64,000 nucleotides of DNA from G039954875 sp039954875 (GTDB lineage: Bacteria > Bacteroidota > Bacteroidia > Flavobacteriales > Blattabacteriaceae): contig CP157202.1 in assembly GCA_039954875.1 (NCBI GenBank), positions 434,001 through 498,000 of the forward strand. Reading direction: 5' to 3'. Below the pieces are notes generated by a model that was not told where the DNA came from, searched no databases, and saw only the letters and a program-made list of their open reading frames with translations. Every line of letters starts with the position of its first letter. Within the stretch, counting starts at the first letter, position 1. This document shows, piece after piece, positions 10,052 through 20,691 of the stretch. Position numbers and translations under genes: made by a program.

Positions 10052-12625
10052 TTACAAATTTAAAGTACCCTGTATTCCATCCTGAAGGGGATCCTCTCCT
10101 GTATCATCGTACCAATTTGCGGTATTTTCTTGATTGATAGGAGTATCCTGAGATTCTACGCAACTTTCCAAAAGTAAAGGTTCAAGAATATCGATACGCT
10201 GTATGACCTCTCGCGAGAGTAAATTACCTTGAGCTTTAATACCCTTTACGGTAACTATTTCCTCCAAATGGAGGATCTGACCACGACTTTTTTCGTTAGT
10301 ACCTATGAGGCGGACCACTGCCCGATGGTCTGTAGAGACGTATTCTATGAAGGATTTTTTGTGATCTAAGGTGAAAAATCTTTGAGTCTCCAATCGATTT
10401 TCCATCAAAAAACGTTTGACAAAATATCTATTTTTTGCCCCGTGAAAGTAGATACATGAGATGGGTTTCTCGGGCGACCATTTTTCTAAGACCAGTGGAT
10501 TTTTGTGAAAAGTTTGTTTCAAATCAAAAGGAATCAGTTGAGCTAGTCCTGAAGGGTTTATCTTGAGGATCTTGTCCTCTCCATAAAATTCACCCAGGTA
10601 TTGTCCTCGGCCTTCTGCATTGAGCTTTTGCATGCGTTCATCGAACCAAATTTTACGCGGTGGGAGTGTAGAAGTGCCCCTACGCTTGAATTTAATATTT
10701 TTCACTGGATACTTGCTCACCAAGTTGCCTTTGGCATTTTTGGCTTTGATAGCCAATTGAGCGAAATCTACAGTAAACTGCAATTTTTTTAAGCGTGGAT
10801 TGGCTTTCAAATAAATGGTTACCTCTTCAGCTTCTCCATTGGGATTGGCTGAAAAATAGAGCACTTCATAGTTTTTCTTCTCCTGGGTGAGGAGATATTC
10901 GTGATCTCGTATGATCCCAGTGACAGCAAAACGCTTCATGAAGACACTGTCTTTATTACCATCACGGTAGATCAGATTATAGATGGTACGTTGGTCTTTT
11001 TTCTTCCAGACACCTAGGTGGATGATGTCTTTTCCAACGAAAACTTTATCGGACACTTTGGTGACGATCATAACTCCATCTCTTCGGAAGACGATGATAT
11101 CATCGATGTCTGAGCATTCAAAAACGAATTCTTCTTTTTTGAGCGTAGTACCGATGAAGCCTTCCTTGCGATCTACATAGAGTTTGGTATTGGGTACGGA
11201 TACTTGAACAGCGTCGATATTTTCAAAAGTCTGGATTTCGGTTTTCCGTTCTCTGCCCTTGCCATATTTTTTTTGAAGGTTCTTGAAGTGTGCAATGGCA
11301 TATTCGATAATATGTTCTAAATGATGTTTCACCTGTTGTATCTTCCCTTCGAGGGATTTGATGTATTGTTGAGATTTGTCCAAATCAAAGCGCGAAATAT
11401 TTCGAATGCGTATCTCTGTGAGCTTAACGATGTCTTCTTCGGTAACCGCTCGCAATAAGTGACTGGTGTATGTGCTCAAGCCTTTGGTTATGGCTTTTAC
11501 TACAGTTTTCCAAGTTTTCTGTTCCTCGATCTTCCGATAGATGCGTTGCTCGATGAAGATCTGTTTTAAAGAGGCAAAGTGCCAGGCTTCTTGCAACTCC
11601 TCTAGGGTGATTTCCAATTCTTGTTTGAGTAAAGTGACCGTATGATCTGTATTTTTTTTCAAAATGTCGGATACACCTAAAAATAAAGGCTTTTCCTCAT
11701 TGATGACACAGGCCAAGGGCGATATGGAGAATTCACAATCGGTGAAGGCGTAGAGGGCATCGATCGTTTTTTCTGGAGATACTTCGGGTCCTAGTCGAAT
11801 TAGGATTTCAGCTTTTTCAGCTGTATTATCATCAACTTTTTGGATCTTAAGCTTACCCTTTGTAACGGCTTTGGAAATTGACTCCATCAACGAAACAGTT
11901 GCCGTACCAAAGGGAATTTCATCAATAATCAATGTATTACGATCGCGCTGACTGATCTTGGCACGTATCCGTATTTTGCTACCTCGTTTACCGTTATTAT
12001 ATTGTGAAATATCGATCATACCACCGGTCGGGAAGTCGGGATACAGTTCAAAGGTCTTTCCTTTGAGATGATGGATAGATGCCTCGATGAGTTCATTGAA
12101 ATTGTGTGGCAAAATCTTGGTCGATAGCCCTACAGCAATCCCTTCGACACCCTGGACTAGGAGAATAGGAAATTTGACCGGTAAGTAAATGGGTTCTTTG
12201 TTTCTCCCATCATAAGAGTCTTGCCATGGGGTAATTTTGGGATTGAAGACCACTTCCACAGCAAATGGGCTTAGGCGTGCCTCAATATAACGAGCAGCAG
12301 CAGCATTGTCTCCAGTGAAAATATTTCCCCAGTTGCCTTGGGTATCGATCAAGAGTTCTTTTTGTCCGAGCTGTACCATAGCGTCCGTGATAGATATATC
12401 CCCATGCGGATGGTACTTCATCGTGCTCCCAACAACATTGGCCACCTTATTGTAGCGCCCATCTTCGATTTCCCAGAGCGAATGCATCACCCGCCTTTGT
12501 ACAGGCTTCAGACCATCATAGATGGAGGGTATAGCTCGTTCAAGAATGACGTACGAAGCGTAGTCGATAAACCACTCTTCGTACATATTGGATATTTTTT
12601 TAATTTGTTCAACGTATGGAGGCAT
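10052..12625 (-). CDS. parC: DNA topoisomerase IV subunit A (ParC)
   Basis: ParC is the DNA cleavage/rejoining subunit of topoisomerase IV, which separates daughter chromosomes with ParE. The 857-residue protein has the type IIA breakage-reunion fold, with the catalytic tyrosine Y113 in AARYIEARLS and the helix motif KYHPHGD. A long C-terminal region follows, with the divergent beta-propeller typical of Bacteroidota ParC. It lacks a clear GyrA box, which separates it from the gyrA at 16.9 kb. The residue equivalent to E. coli ParC Ser80 is Ile77. It lies downstream of parE on the same strand, 489 bp away, and is followed closely by the rhomboid gene. Confidence 0.93.
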   Translation of the reverse strand: MPPYVEQIKKISNMYEEWFIDYASYVILERAIPSIYDGLKPVQRRVMHSLWEIEDGRYNKVANVVGSTMKYHPHGDISITDAMVQLGQKELLIDTQGNWGNIFTGDNAAAARYIEARLSPFAVEVVFNPKITPWQDSYDGRNKEPIYLPVKFPILLVQGVEGIAVGLSTKILPHNFNELIEASIHHLKGKTFELYPDFPTGGMIDISQYNNGKRGSKIRIRAKISQRDRNTLIIDEIPFGTATVSLMESISKAVTKGKLKIQKVDDNTAEKAEILIRLGPEVSPEKTIDALYAFTDCEFSISPLACVINEEKPLFLGVSDILKKNTDHTVTLLKQELEITLEELQEAWHFASLKQIFIEQRIYRKIEEQKTWKTVVKAITKGLSTYTSHLLRAVTEEDIVKLTEIRIRNISRFDLDKSQQYIKSLEGKIQQVKHHLEHIIEYAIAHFKNLQKKYGKGRERKTEIQTFENIDAVQVSVPNTKLYVDRKEGFIGTTLKKEEFVFECSDIDDIIVFRRDGVMIVTKVSDKVFVGKDIIHLGVWKKKDQRTIYNLIYRDGNKDSVFMKRFAVTGIIRDHEYLLTQEKKNYEVLYFSANPNGEAEEVTIYLKANPRLKKLQFTVDFAQLAIKAKNAKGNLVSKYPVKNIKFKRRGTSTLPPRKIWFDERMQKLNAEGRGQYLGEFYGEDKILKINPSGLAQLIPFDLKQTFHKNPLVLEKWSPEKPISCIYFHGAKNRYFVKRFLMENRLETQRFFTLDHKKSFIEYVSTDHRAVVRLIGTNEKSRGQILHLEEIVTVKGIKAQGNLLSREVIQRIDILEPLLLESCVESQDTPINQENTANWYDDTGEDPLQDGIQGTLNL

Positions 12626-13114
12626 ACTTATTTAAATCTGCCGATCGTTTTATTGCATTTTTCAAATAATCACTCAAGTTTCTAATTTCCTTGTGATTGA
12701 GATGGGTCACGTTATACATCAATTCGATATAACCCAACTAGACTTTTTTGCTGTGCAAGGTAAGAATCAATGTCTTTTTAATGAAATAGCTCTTTACCAT
12801 AAGTCCAATCAATTTATCTTTGGCGGAACTCGGCATAACTCTGCATGGTTAGGTAAAAGCTTTGAAAGAAAGGCTTCACATGTCTTGGTATTGATTAGCT
12901 CCTCTTTACTATCGTAAACGATACATTGATGACCCTTTTAACGAAAAGTAATAAATAAAATAATTAAAAAAAAAAATAAAATAGGATTTCATAACAAACG
13001 TAAAAGGAATGAATCTTTAATAGATATAAAACAATAAAGAGGACGCTTCCTAGAAATAGGATAATTTACGATGAGCAAACATTCGAAATAACTCTCTCAT
13101 TATTTATTTTCATG
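12626..13114. other. 489 bp spacer between parE and parC
   Basis: The spacer contains a 74-codon plus-strand frame at 12693-12917 that resembles nothing I recognise. The minus strand also gives a short stretch of plausible protein (YGKELFH, then DIDSYLAQQKSLVGLYRID) broken by stops. One strand may carry an eroded gene once lying between parE and parC. From 12940 to 13100 the sequence is AT-rich without structure. Confidence 0.3.
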
Positions 13115-14986
13115 TCAATAAGTACTCATTTCATGAAACTTTTGTTCTGTCTTCAACCGGTCTATGATGAAGGCTTGCCGGTCAGGTGTATTTTTGCCCA
13201 TATAAAACTCCAGAAGTTTTTTGACGTTGGTATCCTTGGTCATAATCACTGGCTCAAGTCGCATATCATTTCCAATGAAAGGTTTGAACTCGTTAGGGGA
13301 AATCTCTCCTAATCCTTTGAAACGGGTGATTTCTGAATTTTTTCCCAAACGGCTTAATGCATCGAGGCGTTCGGCTGCTGTATAGCAATAGACGTTTCCT
13401 TTTTTATTGCGCACACGGAACAGTGGAGTCTGTAGTATGTAGAGATGTCCTTTTTGAACCAATTCGGGAAAAAATTGTAGAAAGAAAGTGATCATCAATA
13501 AACGGATATGCATCCCATCGACATCGGCATCTGTTGCTAAAACCACTCGATTGTAATGCAGACCTTCCAACTTATTTTCAATATTTAAGGCGGCTTGCAA
13601 GAGATTGAACTCTTCATTTTCATAGACAATCTTCTTGGTAAGGCTATAAGTATTCAATGGTTTACCTCGTAGGCTGAAGACTGCTTGGACCTCTACATCC
13701 CGACTTTTGGTGATGGATCCACTGGCGGAGTCTCCTTCTGTGATGAATAATGTGGTTTCTTCTCTACGTGAGGCCCTCGAATTGTTGTAATGCTGACGGC
13801 AGTCACGAAGTTTTTTATTGTGCAAGCCAACATTCTTGGCTCGGTTTCTAGCGATCTTTTGGACACCGACGAGCTCTTTGCGTTCCTCTTTTGAAATCAG
13901 AATGCGGTGTTGGATCTTTTCGGCGATATCCGGTACGCGATGTAGAAAATTGTCTAATTGATTTTTCACAAAATTCAAGACAAAAGCCCGGATAGAAGGT
14001 AGATCTGGCCCCATATTATTTGATCCGAGTTTGGTCTTGGTCTGAGACTCAAATATAGGTTCGATCACCTTGATGCTGACCGCTGCGATAAGTGCCTTGC
14101 GAATATCGGCTGCATCATAATTCTTATTGAAAAATTCACGTATAGTCTTGACAAAAGCTTCTCGAAAAGCTGCTTGATGTGTGCCGCCTTGTGTGGTATG
14201 TTGCCCATTGACGAACGAAAAACACCGTTCGTTGTAGGGACGGACACTATAGGTAAGGGCCAACTCTATGTCGTCTCCTTTGAGATGGATTATCGGATGA
14301 GCCATCTCTTCGTCAATGGCTTCTTCCAAAAGGTTCTTTAAGCCATTTTCGGAATAAAACTTTTTACCGTTCAACAGGATAATCAGACCCGGATTGAGGC
14401 AGACATAATTTTTGAGCATATGCTCGATATATTCAAAGTGGAAGGTAAAAGGCCCGAAAATTTCAGGATCTGGACTGAAGCTGACCATCGTCCCATTGGG
14501 CAAACCATTGGATGACTCTTCTTTTTGTCCGACTAAGAGCCCTCTTTGGAAGGAAGCGTTAACGGCTTTATTTTCTCTGATAGAGCATATATTGAAATGA
14601 GCTGAAAGGGCATTGACTGCTTTGATACCTACACCATTGAGACCAACAGATTTTTTGAAGGCACGAGAATCATATTTTCCTCCAGTGTTCATCTTAGCAA
14701 CAGCCTCAATTACTTTTCCCAAAGGGATTCCTCGGCCATAATCTCTCACATAAACGGTATCCTTTTTTTGGATATTGACCTCTATGGTTTTGCCTTTGCC
14801 CATGACAAACTCGTCTACAGCATTGTCAATGATCTCTTTGATCAGGATATAAATACCATCGTCAGGCGCGCTACCGTCTCCAAGTTTACCGATATACATC
14901 CCGGGTCGTAGGCGAATGTGCTCATACCAATTAAGAGATCGGATGTGTTCTTCACTATATGAGGTTGAGTAAGCATCTAATTGCAT
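13115..14986 (-). CDS. parE: DNA topoisomerase IV subunit B (ParE)
   Basis: ParE is the ATPase subunit that drives strand passage by topoisomerase IV. The 623 residues show the GHKL ATP-binding site (EIIDNAVDEF, then DYGRGIPLG and GLNGVGIKAVN), the transducer domain, and the TOPRIM metal site formed by TEGDSASG and DADVDGMHIRLL. The length fits ParE rather than the longer gyrase B of some bacteria, and pairing with the downstream parC supports topoisomerase IV. The spacer above it (15.0-15.5 kb) is extremely AT-rich. Confidence 0.93.
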   Translation of the reverse strand: MQLDAYSTSYSEEHIRSLNWYEHIRLRPGMYIGKLGDGSAPDDGIYILIKEIIDNAVDEFVMGKGKTIEVNIQKKDTVYVRDYGRGIPLGKVIEAVAKMNTGGKYDSRAFKKSVGLNGVGIKAVNALSAHFNICSIRENKAVNASFQRGLLVGQKEESSNGLPNGTMVSFSPDPEIFGPFTFHFEYIEHMLKNYVCLNPGLIILLNGKKFYSENGLKNLLEEAIDEEMAHPIIHLKGDDIELALTYSVRPYNERCFSFVNGQHTTQGGTHQAAFREAFVKTIREFFNKNYDAADIRKALIAAVSIKVIEPIFESQTKTKLGSNNMGPDLPSIRAFVLNFVKNQLDNFLHRVPDIAEKIQHRILISKEERKELVGVQKIARNRAKNVGLHNKKLRDCRQHYNNSRASRREETTLFITEGDSASGSITKSRDVEVQAVFSLRGKPLNTYSLTKKIVYENEEFNLLQAALNIENKLEGLHYNRVVLATDADVDGMHIRLLMITFFLQFFPELVQKGHLYILQTPLFRVRNKKGNVYCYTAAERLDALSRLGKNSEITRFKGLGEISPNEFKPFIGNDMRLEPVIMTKDTNVKKLLEFYMGKNTPDRQAFIIDRLKTEQKFHEMSTY

Positions 14987-15479
14987 AGTTTATGATTTTT
15001 AACCCTTCAGCGAGGACAAATATAATAAGCAATAAAATACTAATTAATATATAAAAGTTATAAATAATAAAACCTAACTATAATAATTTTTATTAATACT
15101 ATAATTATTTTTTATTAATATATATAAATAGAATTTATATAATAACATGTTATTAATTCAATATGATTAATTTAAATTAAATAATTAAAAACTAATATCT
15201 TTATGAGGGTATACTCAACCGAACGATATACTCTTAAAGACGCAGTAAATGCTTTGTTTCAAAAGGATAATAAAACCTCATATTGATTAGTCCTTAAACT
15301 CAGGCCGGCTCCGCTAAAGCCTTTAATCAATATTGAATTTTTAGGAAAAATATGACCTTTTTTTTAGGGTATTTTATTTTATCTTAAATAGAAGTTAATT
15401 TAAGTTGAAACTTTTAATAATTTTAAGCGTTAATTTTATAATACACAAGAGAGAAAAATCTAATTTGTATTTAATTTTC
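14987..15479. other. AT-rich spacer upstream of parE
   Basis: The stretch is made up mostly of A and T, with no frame of interest on either strand. It must contain the parE promoter, but the composition makes any TAnnTTTG match uninformative. Confidence 0.5.
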
Positions 15480-16840
15480 TCCTTAATCGAGCTGCGGCAG
15501 CTTGAAGGGATTGGATTTTTTTGCTAGATCGTATTAAGTTTATTGTTTACTTTTAGAATACCATATATAGTTTTCAAGCCTTGTAGCGTGTCAAAATTCT
15601 TAGGTGATATGCTCACAAGTTCTTCTCCAACCATGGGGTGTATTTTTTGATAGATCTTTTTACGTGCTTGAAGAATTTTTTAGGTCTTAATGATATCCTT
15701 ACTTTTTGTTAGATGGCTCAATTTTTTAAAGCGTCTCCAAATGTTCTTTATCTGGGATAGCGATGAGGTGAGCAAGATATAGATAAGCTTATATATAATT
15801 GGTTTTCAATTTTATGGCTTTTATGTAAACTGCTTCAGCTTCAATTTCTTGGTTTTGTTTTTTTGGAAAGCATTACTCCTAAATTGAAGTAGTAGACCGC
15901 ATTATTTGTATCTTTTTACATGTTTTGTTTGAGCAAAGCGATGTGTTGCTTATTATTTATGGTTTTCAAATATATATCACCTAAGAGATAATTTAAGTTT
16001 TGGTATAATTAAAACTTTAAATATTTTATTTAATATAAGATAATACTTTTTGATAATTTTGTTTTTTTTATAGAGGAGACTTCATACATAATTGTATGGG
16101 TTGGGAAGCACATTTTTCTTTATTATTTGCATTGAGATCGGTATACTTCATTTTGATGAATTCTCAATAGATGGTCAATGCTTTTGTCTTTATTTTCATC
16201 TCGATGGTAAGAGAGCGCAGCGAAATAATATTGTATTATATCAGTAGTACTGGCTGCTTGCATCAATTGATAAGCCTTTAAAAAAAATTCTACTGTTTCG
16301 GTAAATTTATTTTATTTGTAACCCTTCTGAGTATGTTCATTGGCTGAAGTAGCTGCTTTTTGGATCTTGGAAAGAATAAGAAAGATAATTGTATACTTGG
16401 GTGATATGCTTAGCTCGGGAGGCTCGGTGTGTCGACCTATTTCATATAGTTTATCGGCAGTCTCTATTGTGGTGTAGTAATATACTCTCTCATTAGTCTC
16501 TTTATTTTTCACCACATAAGCCACGGGATTCTTTTCGATCTGGGAATGTTCGGATAATAGGGAGGTACGGTTTTTTCTAGATCTCCGGCGTCGAGATGGT
16601 TATTTCCAGCGGAGTAAAGGCACTTTAGGAACAACTTGGGTGTTAATTTTATAATCTCTGAGCCTATGAGCTTTTAGGCTATTTAGATCTCGGCCTTAGT
16701 CGTGTTTAAATCTTTGGCTTTATAGGCTTTGAAGGCTGTTTCTATTTCCTTTTTTATCTGATGTTAAACAGATTACAAATAAGATAAAGATAGGGGTAAA
16801 TTTAGAGTTTATCGGAAAATGTTTTTTCAAATATTTCGAC
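15480..16840 (-). pseudogene. Tetratricopeptide-repeat protein, eroded
   Basis: Fragments in several minus-strand frames give TPR-like helices in order. They are IETAFKAYKAKDLNTTKAE (about 16750), the 70-codon piece at 16312-16524, KAYQLMQAASTTDIIQYYF with YHRDENKDKSIDHLL (about 16170-16290), and YYFNLGVMLSKKTK with EAEAVYIKAIKL (about 15800-15910). Together they suggest a protein of roughly 400-450 residues, possibly a periplasmic TPR scaffold. Many stops and frameshifts separate the pieces, so it cannot be functional. It lies directly downstream of gyrA. Confidence 0.65.
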
Positions 16841-16855
16841 TTATTGAATGCTTTT

Positions 16856-19438
16856 TTATACCAATGGTGGATTATCGGGTACAGGCCCTCCATTTACAGA
16901 GATTTTATCTAATTCAATGGGAGGGCCGGCAGATGATTCAGAGCTTTGTAGAGACTCGGCCGTCAGACGTTCAGTAACTTCTTGTAATCTTTGCTCATGC
17001 GGCACTTTAGCCACGGCTGCAATCCTGTCATTATCCTTGAGGTTGATTAATTTGACGCCTTGAGTGGCACGTCCCATTACACGGAGCTCTGAGATGGACA
17101 TGCGAATGAGTACACCAGATTTTTTAATGATCATTAAATCGTTTTGATCCGAGACATTGTTGATAGCGATCAATCCACTAGTCTTCTTAGTGATATTGAT
17201 CGTCTTGACTCCCTTACCACCACGGTTGGTGACGCGGTAATTTTCTAGGTTCGAGCGTTTGCCAAAACCTTTCTCAGAGACGACCAAGACGTCTTCTCTT
17301 TCTTTCTCATCCTTATCGATACAGATCATACCGATGACAGTATCTTTTGCATCGGCTAAGGTGATGCTCCGTACACCGGTAGCCATTCGGCCCATCGAGC
17401 GTACTTTTTCTTCAGGGAAACGAATAGCTTTGCCGCTTTTCACAGCGATGAGGATATCACTGTTTCCCCGAGTGAGCTTAGCCGCGAGCAGGGCGTCTCC
17501 TTTACGGATGATGGTGGCATTGATGCCGTCTCTTCGAGGTCGAGAATATTGTTCGAGCAAGGTCCTTTTGATGATACCCTGCTCAGTTATCATGACTACG
17601 TAATGGCTGTTGATGTATTCGGTATCACTCAAATCACCGGTCAATATATAGGCACGAACTTTATCGCCTTGTTCGATATTGATCAGATTTTGTATAGCGC
17701 GACCTTTAGACAACTTTGAGCCTTCGGAGATCTCAAAGACTCGCATCCAGAAGCATTTACCTCTTTCTGTGAAGAAGAGCATGTATTGATGATTGGTAGC
17801 CACTAGTAGATGTTCGAGGAAATCTTCATCACGTGTGGTAGCGCCTCTGTTACCAACACCGCCGCGGGCTTGACGTTTGTATTCGGACAAAGGCGTACGT
17901 TTGATGTATCCGGCATGTGATATGGTTAACACGACTTGCTCATCTGCTATCAGGTCTTCTATGGTAACTTCACCACCTGAATAATTTATTTCCGTACGAC
18001 GCTTATCGCTATATTTATCTTTAACCTCAAGCAGTTCATCTTTGATGACCTGCATACGGAGTGGTTCTTGGGATAAAACATCGTTCAAATATGCAATCGT
18101 CTTTTGAATTTCTTCGTATTCTTCTTTTATTTTTTTACGCTCGAGGCCAGTAAGACGCTGCAAACGCATGTCGAGGATAGCACGTGCTTGGACCTCTGAC
18201 AAGTTGAAAGCATTTATCAACCCTTCATGTGCTTCATCAGAATTGACTGAACTCCTGATCAATCGGATCACGGCATCGAGATGGTCCAAGGCGATAAATA
18301 ATCCTTTAAGGATATGATCTCGTTTTTCGGCCTTGCCCAATTCGTATTGTGTGCGACGGACAATTACTTCATGTCGGTGGTCGACAAAATGTCTGATGAG
18401 GTCTTTGAGGTTCATCTGAACGGGCCGTCCCTTAACTAGGGCGATATTATTTACATTGAAGTAGGTCTGCAGTGTGGTATACTTGTATAGCTTATTCAAT
18501 ACGACGTTGGGGACAGCATCATTCTTGAGGAAGTAAACGACACGCATACCTTGACGACCGGACTCGTCTTTGACGTCATAGAGGCCTTCGAGTTTTTTGT
18601 CTTCGATGAGTCTTTTGGCATCATTGACCATGTTTTCCTTATTCACTTGATAAGGGATTTCATCGACTATGATGCATTCCCGTCCACGGACTTCCTCAAA
18701 GTGTATTTTGGCACGGAGCACGATGCGTCCACGCCCGGTGTGGAAGGCGTCTCTGACCCCCTGATATCCGTAGATGACCCCTCCTGTAGGGAAATCGGGC
18801 GCCTTGATGTACTGCATCAGGCTATCAATATCGATAGTTCTATCTTCGATATAGGTACAGATAGCATCGATAGATTCTTTCAAATTGTGAGGGGCCATAT
18901 TGGTGGCCATACCTACAGCGATCCCGGATACACCATTGATCAAAAGGTTGGGAATGCGTGTAGGGAGTACGGTAGGCTCTTCTAAGGTGTCGTCAAAGTT
19001 GAGCTGCATGTTTACTGTGTCTTTTTCGATATCCAAAAGCATTTCTTCGGAAATCTTTTCTAGACGGACTTCGGTATAACGCATCGCTGCAGGTGGATCG
19101 TTATCCAACGAACCAAAATTTCCTTGCCCGTCGATCAGTTTATAACGAAGCGACCAACCTTGAGCCATCCGCACAATGGTATCGTAAACAGTATTGTCGC
19201 CATGAGGGTGAAATTTACCTAAAACTTCCCCGACGATACGGGCAGATTTTTTATACGGACGGTTCGATAGAATTCCCAATTCGTACATTCCATAGAGTAC
19301 TCGTCTATGTACAGGCTTGAGCCCATCTCTCACATCGGGCAATGCCCTTGAAATAATTACCGACATCGAGTAATCGATATAGGACGATTTCATCTCGTCT
19401 TCAATATTGATGGGAATGAGTTTTTCTCCTTCGATCAT
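16856..19438 (-). CDS. gyrA: DNA gyrase subunit A
   Basis: GyrA cleaves and reseals DNA in gyrase, which introduces negative supercoils. The 860-residue protein has the motif KFHPHGD, the catalytic tyrosine Y121 in AAMRYTEVRL, the long coiled coil (around residues 360-480), and a C-terminal beta-propeller with a GyrA-box-like TNRGGKGVKT, the element needed for DNA wrapping. The residue matching E. coli Ser83 is Asn82, while the Asp87 equivalent is kept as D86. No gyrB is in the window. A weak TATCTTTA at 19464-19471 (minus strand) may be the -7 box. Confidence 0.96.
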   Translation of the reverse strand: MIEGEKLIPINIEDEMKSSYIDYSMSVIISRALPDVRDGLKPVHRRVLYGMYELGILSNRPYKKSARIVGEVLGKFHPHGDNTVYDTIVRMAQGWSLRYKLIDGQGNFGSLDNDPPAAMRYTEVRLEKISEEMLLDIEKDTVNMQLNFDDTLEEPTVLPTRIPNLLINGVSGIAVGMATNMAPHNLKESIDAICTYIEDRTIDIDSLMQYIKAPDFPTGGVIYGYQGVRDAFHTGRGRIVLRAKIHFEEVRGRECIIVDEIPYQVNKENMVNDAKRLIEDKKLEGLYDVKDESGRQGMRVVYFLKNDAVPNVVLNKLYKYTTLQTYFNVNNIALVKGRPVQMNLKDLIRHFVDHRHEVIVRRTQYELGKAEKRDHILKGLFIALDHLDAVIRLIRSSVNSDEAHEGLINAFNLSEVQARAILDMRLQRLTGLERKKIKEEYEEIQKTIAYLNDVLSQEPLRMQVIKDELLEVKDKYSDKRRTEINYSGGEVTIEDLIADEQVVLTISHAGYIKRTPLSEYKRQARGGVGNRGATTRDEDFLEHLLVATNHQYMLFFTERGKCFWMRVFEISEGSKLSKGRAIQNLINIEQGDKVRAYILTGDLSDTEYINSHYVVMITEQGIIKRTLLEQYSRPRRDGINATIIRKGDALLAAKLTRGNSDILIAVKSGKAIRFPEEKVRSMGRMATGVRSITLADAKDTVIGMICIDKDEKEREDVLVVSEKGFGKRSNLENYRVTNRGGKGVKTINITKKTSGLIAINNVSDQNDLMIIKKSGVLIRMSISELRVMGRATQGVKLINLKDNDRIAAVAKVPHEQRLQEVTERLTAESLQSSESSAGPPIELDKISVNGGPVPDNPPLV

Positions 19439-19525
19439 TTTATGATTTAAAAACTAAAGTGTGTAAAGATAGATCATTCTTTTTTTGGATACTCATCCAG
19501 TAAGCCGACCAGATGTAGAAAAATC

Positions 19526-20623
19526 TTAAGATATCATAACAGAATCATCCGGAGTAAGAAAATTTTTAAGTTGATGCAAACTTTTCTCGATCCAATCATC
19601 CTCCAATTCATGATCATAAGAGCACTTCCCTATGGATTTTAATAAAGAGCAACGGATTTGTCCATGTTCATTTTTCTTGTCATGCCGCATGATTGCTAAG
19701 AGTTGTTTCAAGGACGATACGGAGATTTCTCTCATCGGATAGTGTCTTGCAATAGTAGTACCGATCTCTCTGTATTGATCCTCAGGCAGACCGTTGAGTT
19801 GGTAAGAAAGCCAGGCTTCACAGATTATCCCCAATGCGATGGCTTCACCGTGCAACAATGGAGTACCACTATTCATGAAATAAGTCTCAATTGCATGTCC
19901 TATAGTATGCCCGAAATTGAGAATTTTTCGCAAGTTCTTTTCAGTATGATCTTTTTGGACTATCTTATCTTTGATGAAAACTGAACGACGGATTAACTCC
20001 TGCCAACTTTCCGGATGATCGACTATGACATCTTTCATCGCCATCCAAAGATCTGCATCAGCGATGAGCCCATGCTTGATTAGTTCAGTTATGCCAGAAC
20101 GCAGCTCTCTCTCTGGTAAGGTGTTGAGGTAATGAGCATCGATGATGAGTAACTCAGGCTGACGGAAAAGACCGATCTCATTTTTCAAACCATCCAAATC
20201 GATACCAGTCTTACCACCAATGGAGGCATCGACCATCCCAAGTAAAGTGGTAGGGATATGGATGAAACGGATCCCACGTTTGAAAACCGAAGCAGCAAAT
20301 CCACCCATATCAGTGATGACGCCCCCTCCAAGGTTGATCAATAGACTCTTCCTATTGGCTCCGGCTGCCTCGAGTGCCTTCCAAATCTGGACACAAGTGG
20401 AGATGTTTTTATGCTCCTCCCCTGCAGTAATTTCAATAAGTCTGGCTTGTACTAAAGAGTCAACGTGCGATAATAGATGAGGCAAGCAACAGACCTTGGT
20501 ATAGTCATCTACCAGGATAAAGATCTTCGACAGCTCGCAGCGATCAAGTAGATAATCGTTTAAGAGTTTATAAGCACTTTTCCAAAAATGGATCGTGTGA
20601 GAGTTTGTGCCTAAAACCTCCAT
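19526..20623 (-). CDS. aroB: 3-Dehydroquinate synthase
   Basis: AroB converts DAHP to 3-dehydroquinate, the second step of the shikimate pathway to chorismate, aromatic amino acids and menaquinone. The 365-residue protein has the NAD-binding GGGVITDMGGF, the conserved PTTLLGMVDASIGGKTGID, the metal ligands in ELIKHGLI and LNFGHTIGHAIE, and a normal C-terminus. It stands alone and has the best promoter in the window. Its retention among dead catabolic genes suggests that chorismate synthesis is still useful, and fits with the retained menC-menE. Confidence 0.95.
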   Translation of the reverse strand: MEVLGTNSHTIHFWKSAYKLLNDYLLDRCELSKIFILVDDYTKVCCLPHLLSHVDSLVQARLIEITAGEEHKNISTCVQIWKALEAAGANRKSLLINLGGGVITDMGGFAASVFKRGIRFIHIPTTLLGMVDASIGGKTGIDLDGLKNEIGLFRQPELLIIDAHYLNTLPERELRSGITELIKHGLIADADLWMAMKDVIVDHPESWQELIRRSVFIKDKIVQKDHTEKNLRKILNFGHTIGHAIETYFMNSGTPLLHGEAIALGIICEAWLSYQLNGLPEDQYREIGTTIARHYPMREISVSSLKQLLAIMRHDKKNEHGQIRCSLLKSIGKCSYDHELEDDWIEKSLHQLKNFLTPDDSVMIS

Positions 20624-20651
20624 CAGTACTATATTTTAGGACGAAAGTAAG

Positions 20652-20680
20652 CAAATTTATTGTCTATGTTAGTCAGCCAA
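20652..20680 (-). promoter_or_regulatory. Bacteroidota-type promoter of aroB
   Basis: On the minus strand a TTG (20678-20680) is followed after 18 nt by TAAATTTG (20652-20659). This matches the consensus TTG-N17-23-TAnnTTTG in both elements, 28 nt before the aroB start. It is the only full -33/-7 pair I found. Confidence 0.6.
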
Positions 20681-20691
20681 ACGCTATGCAT

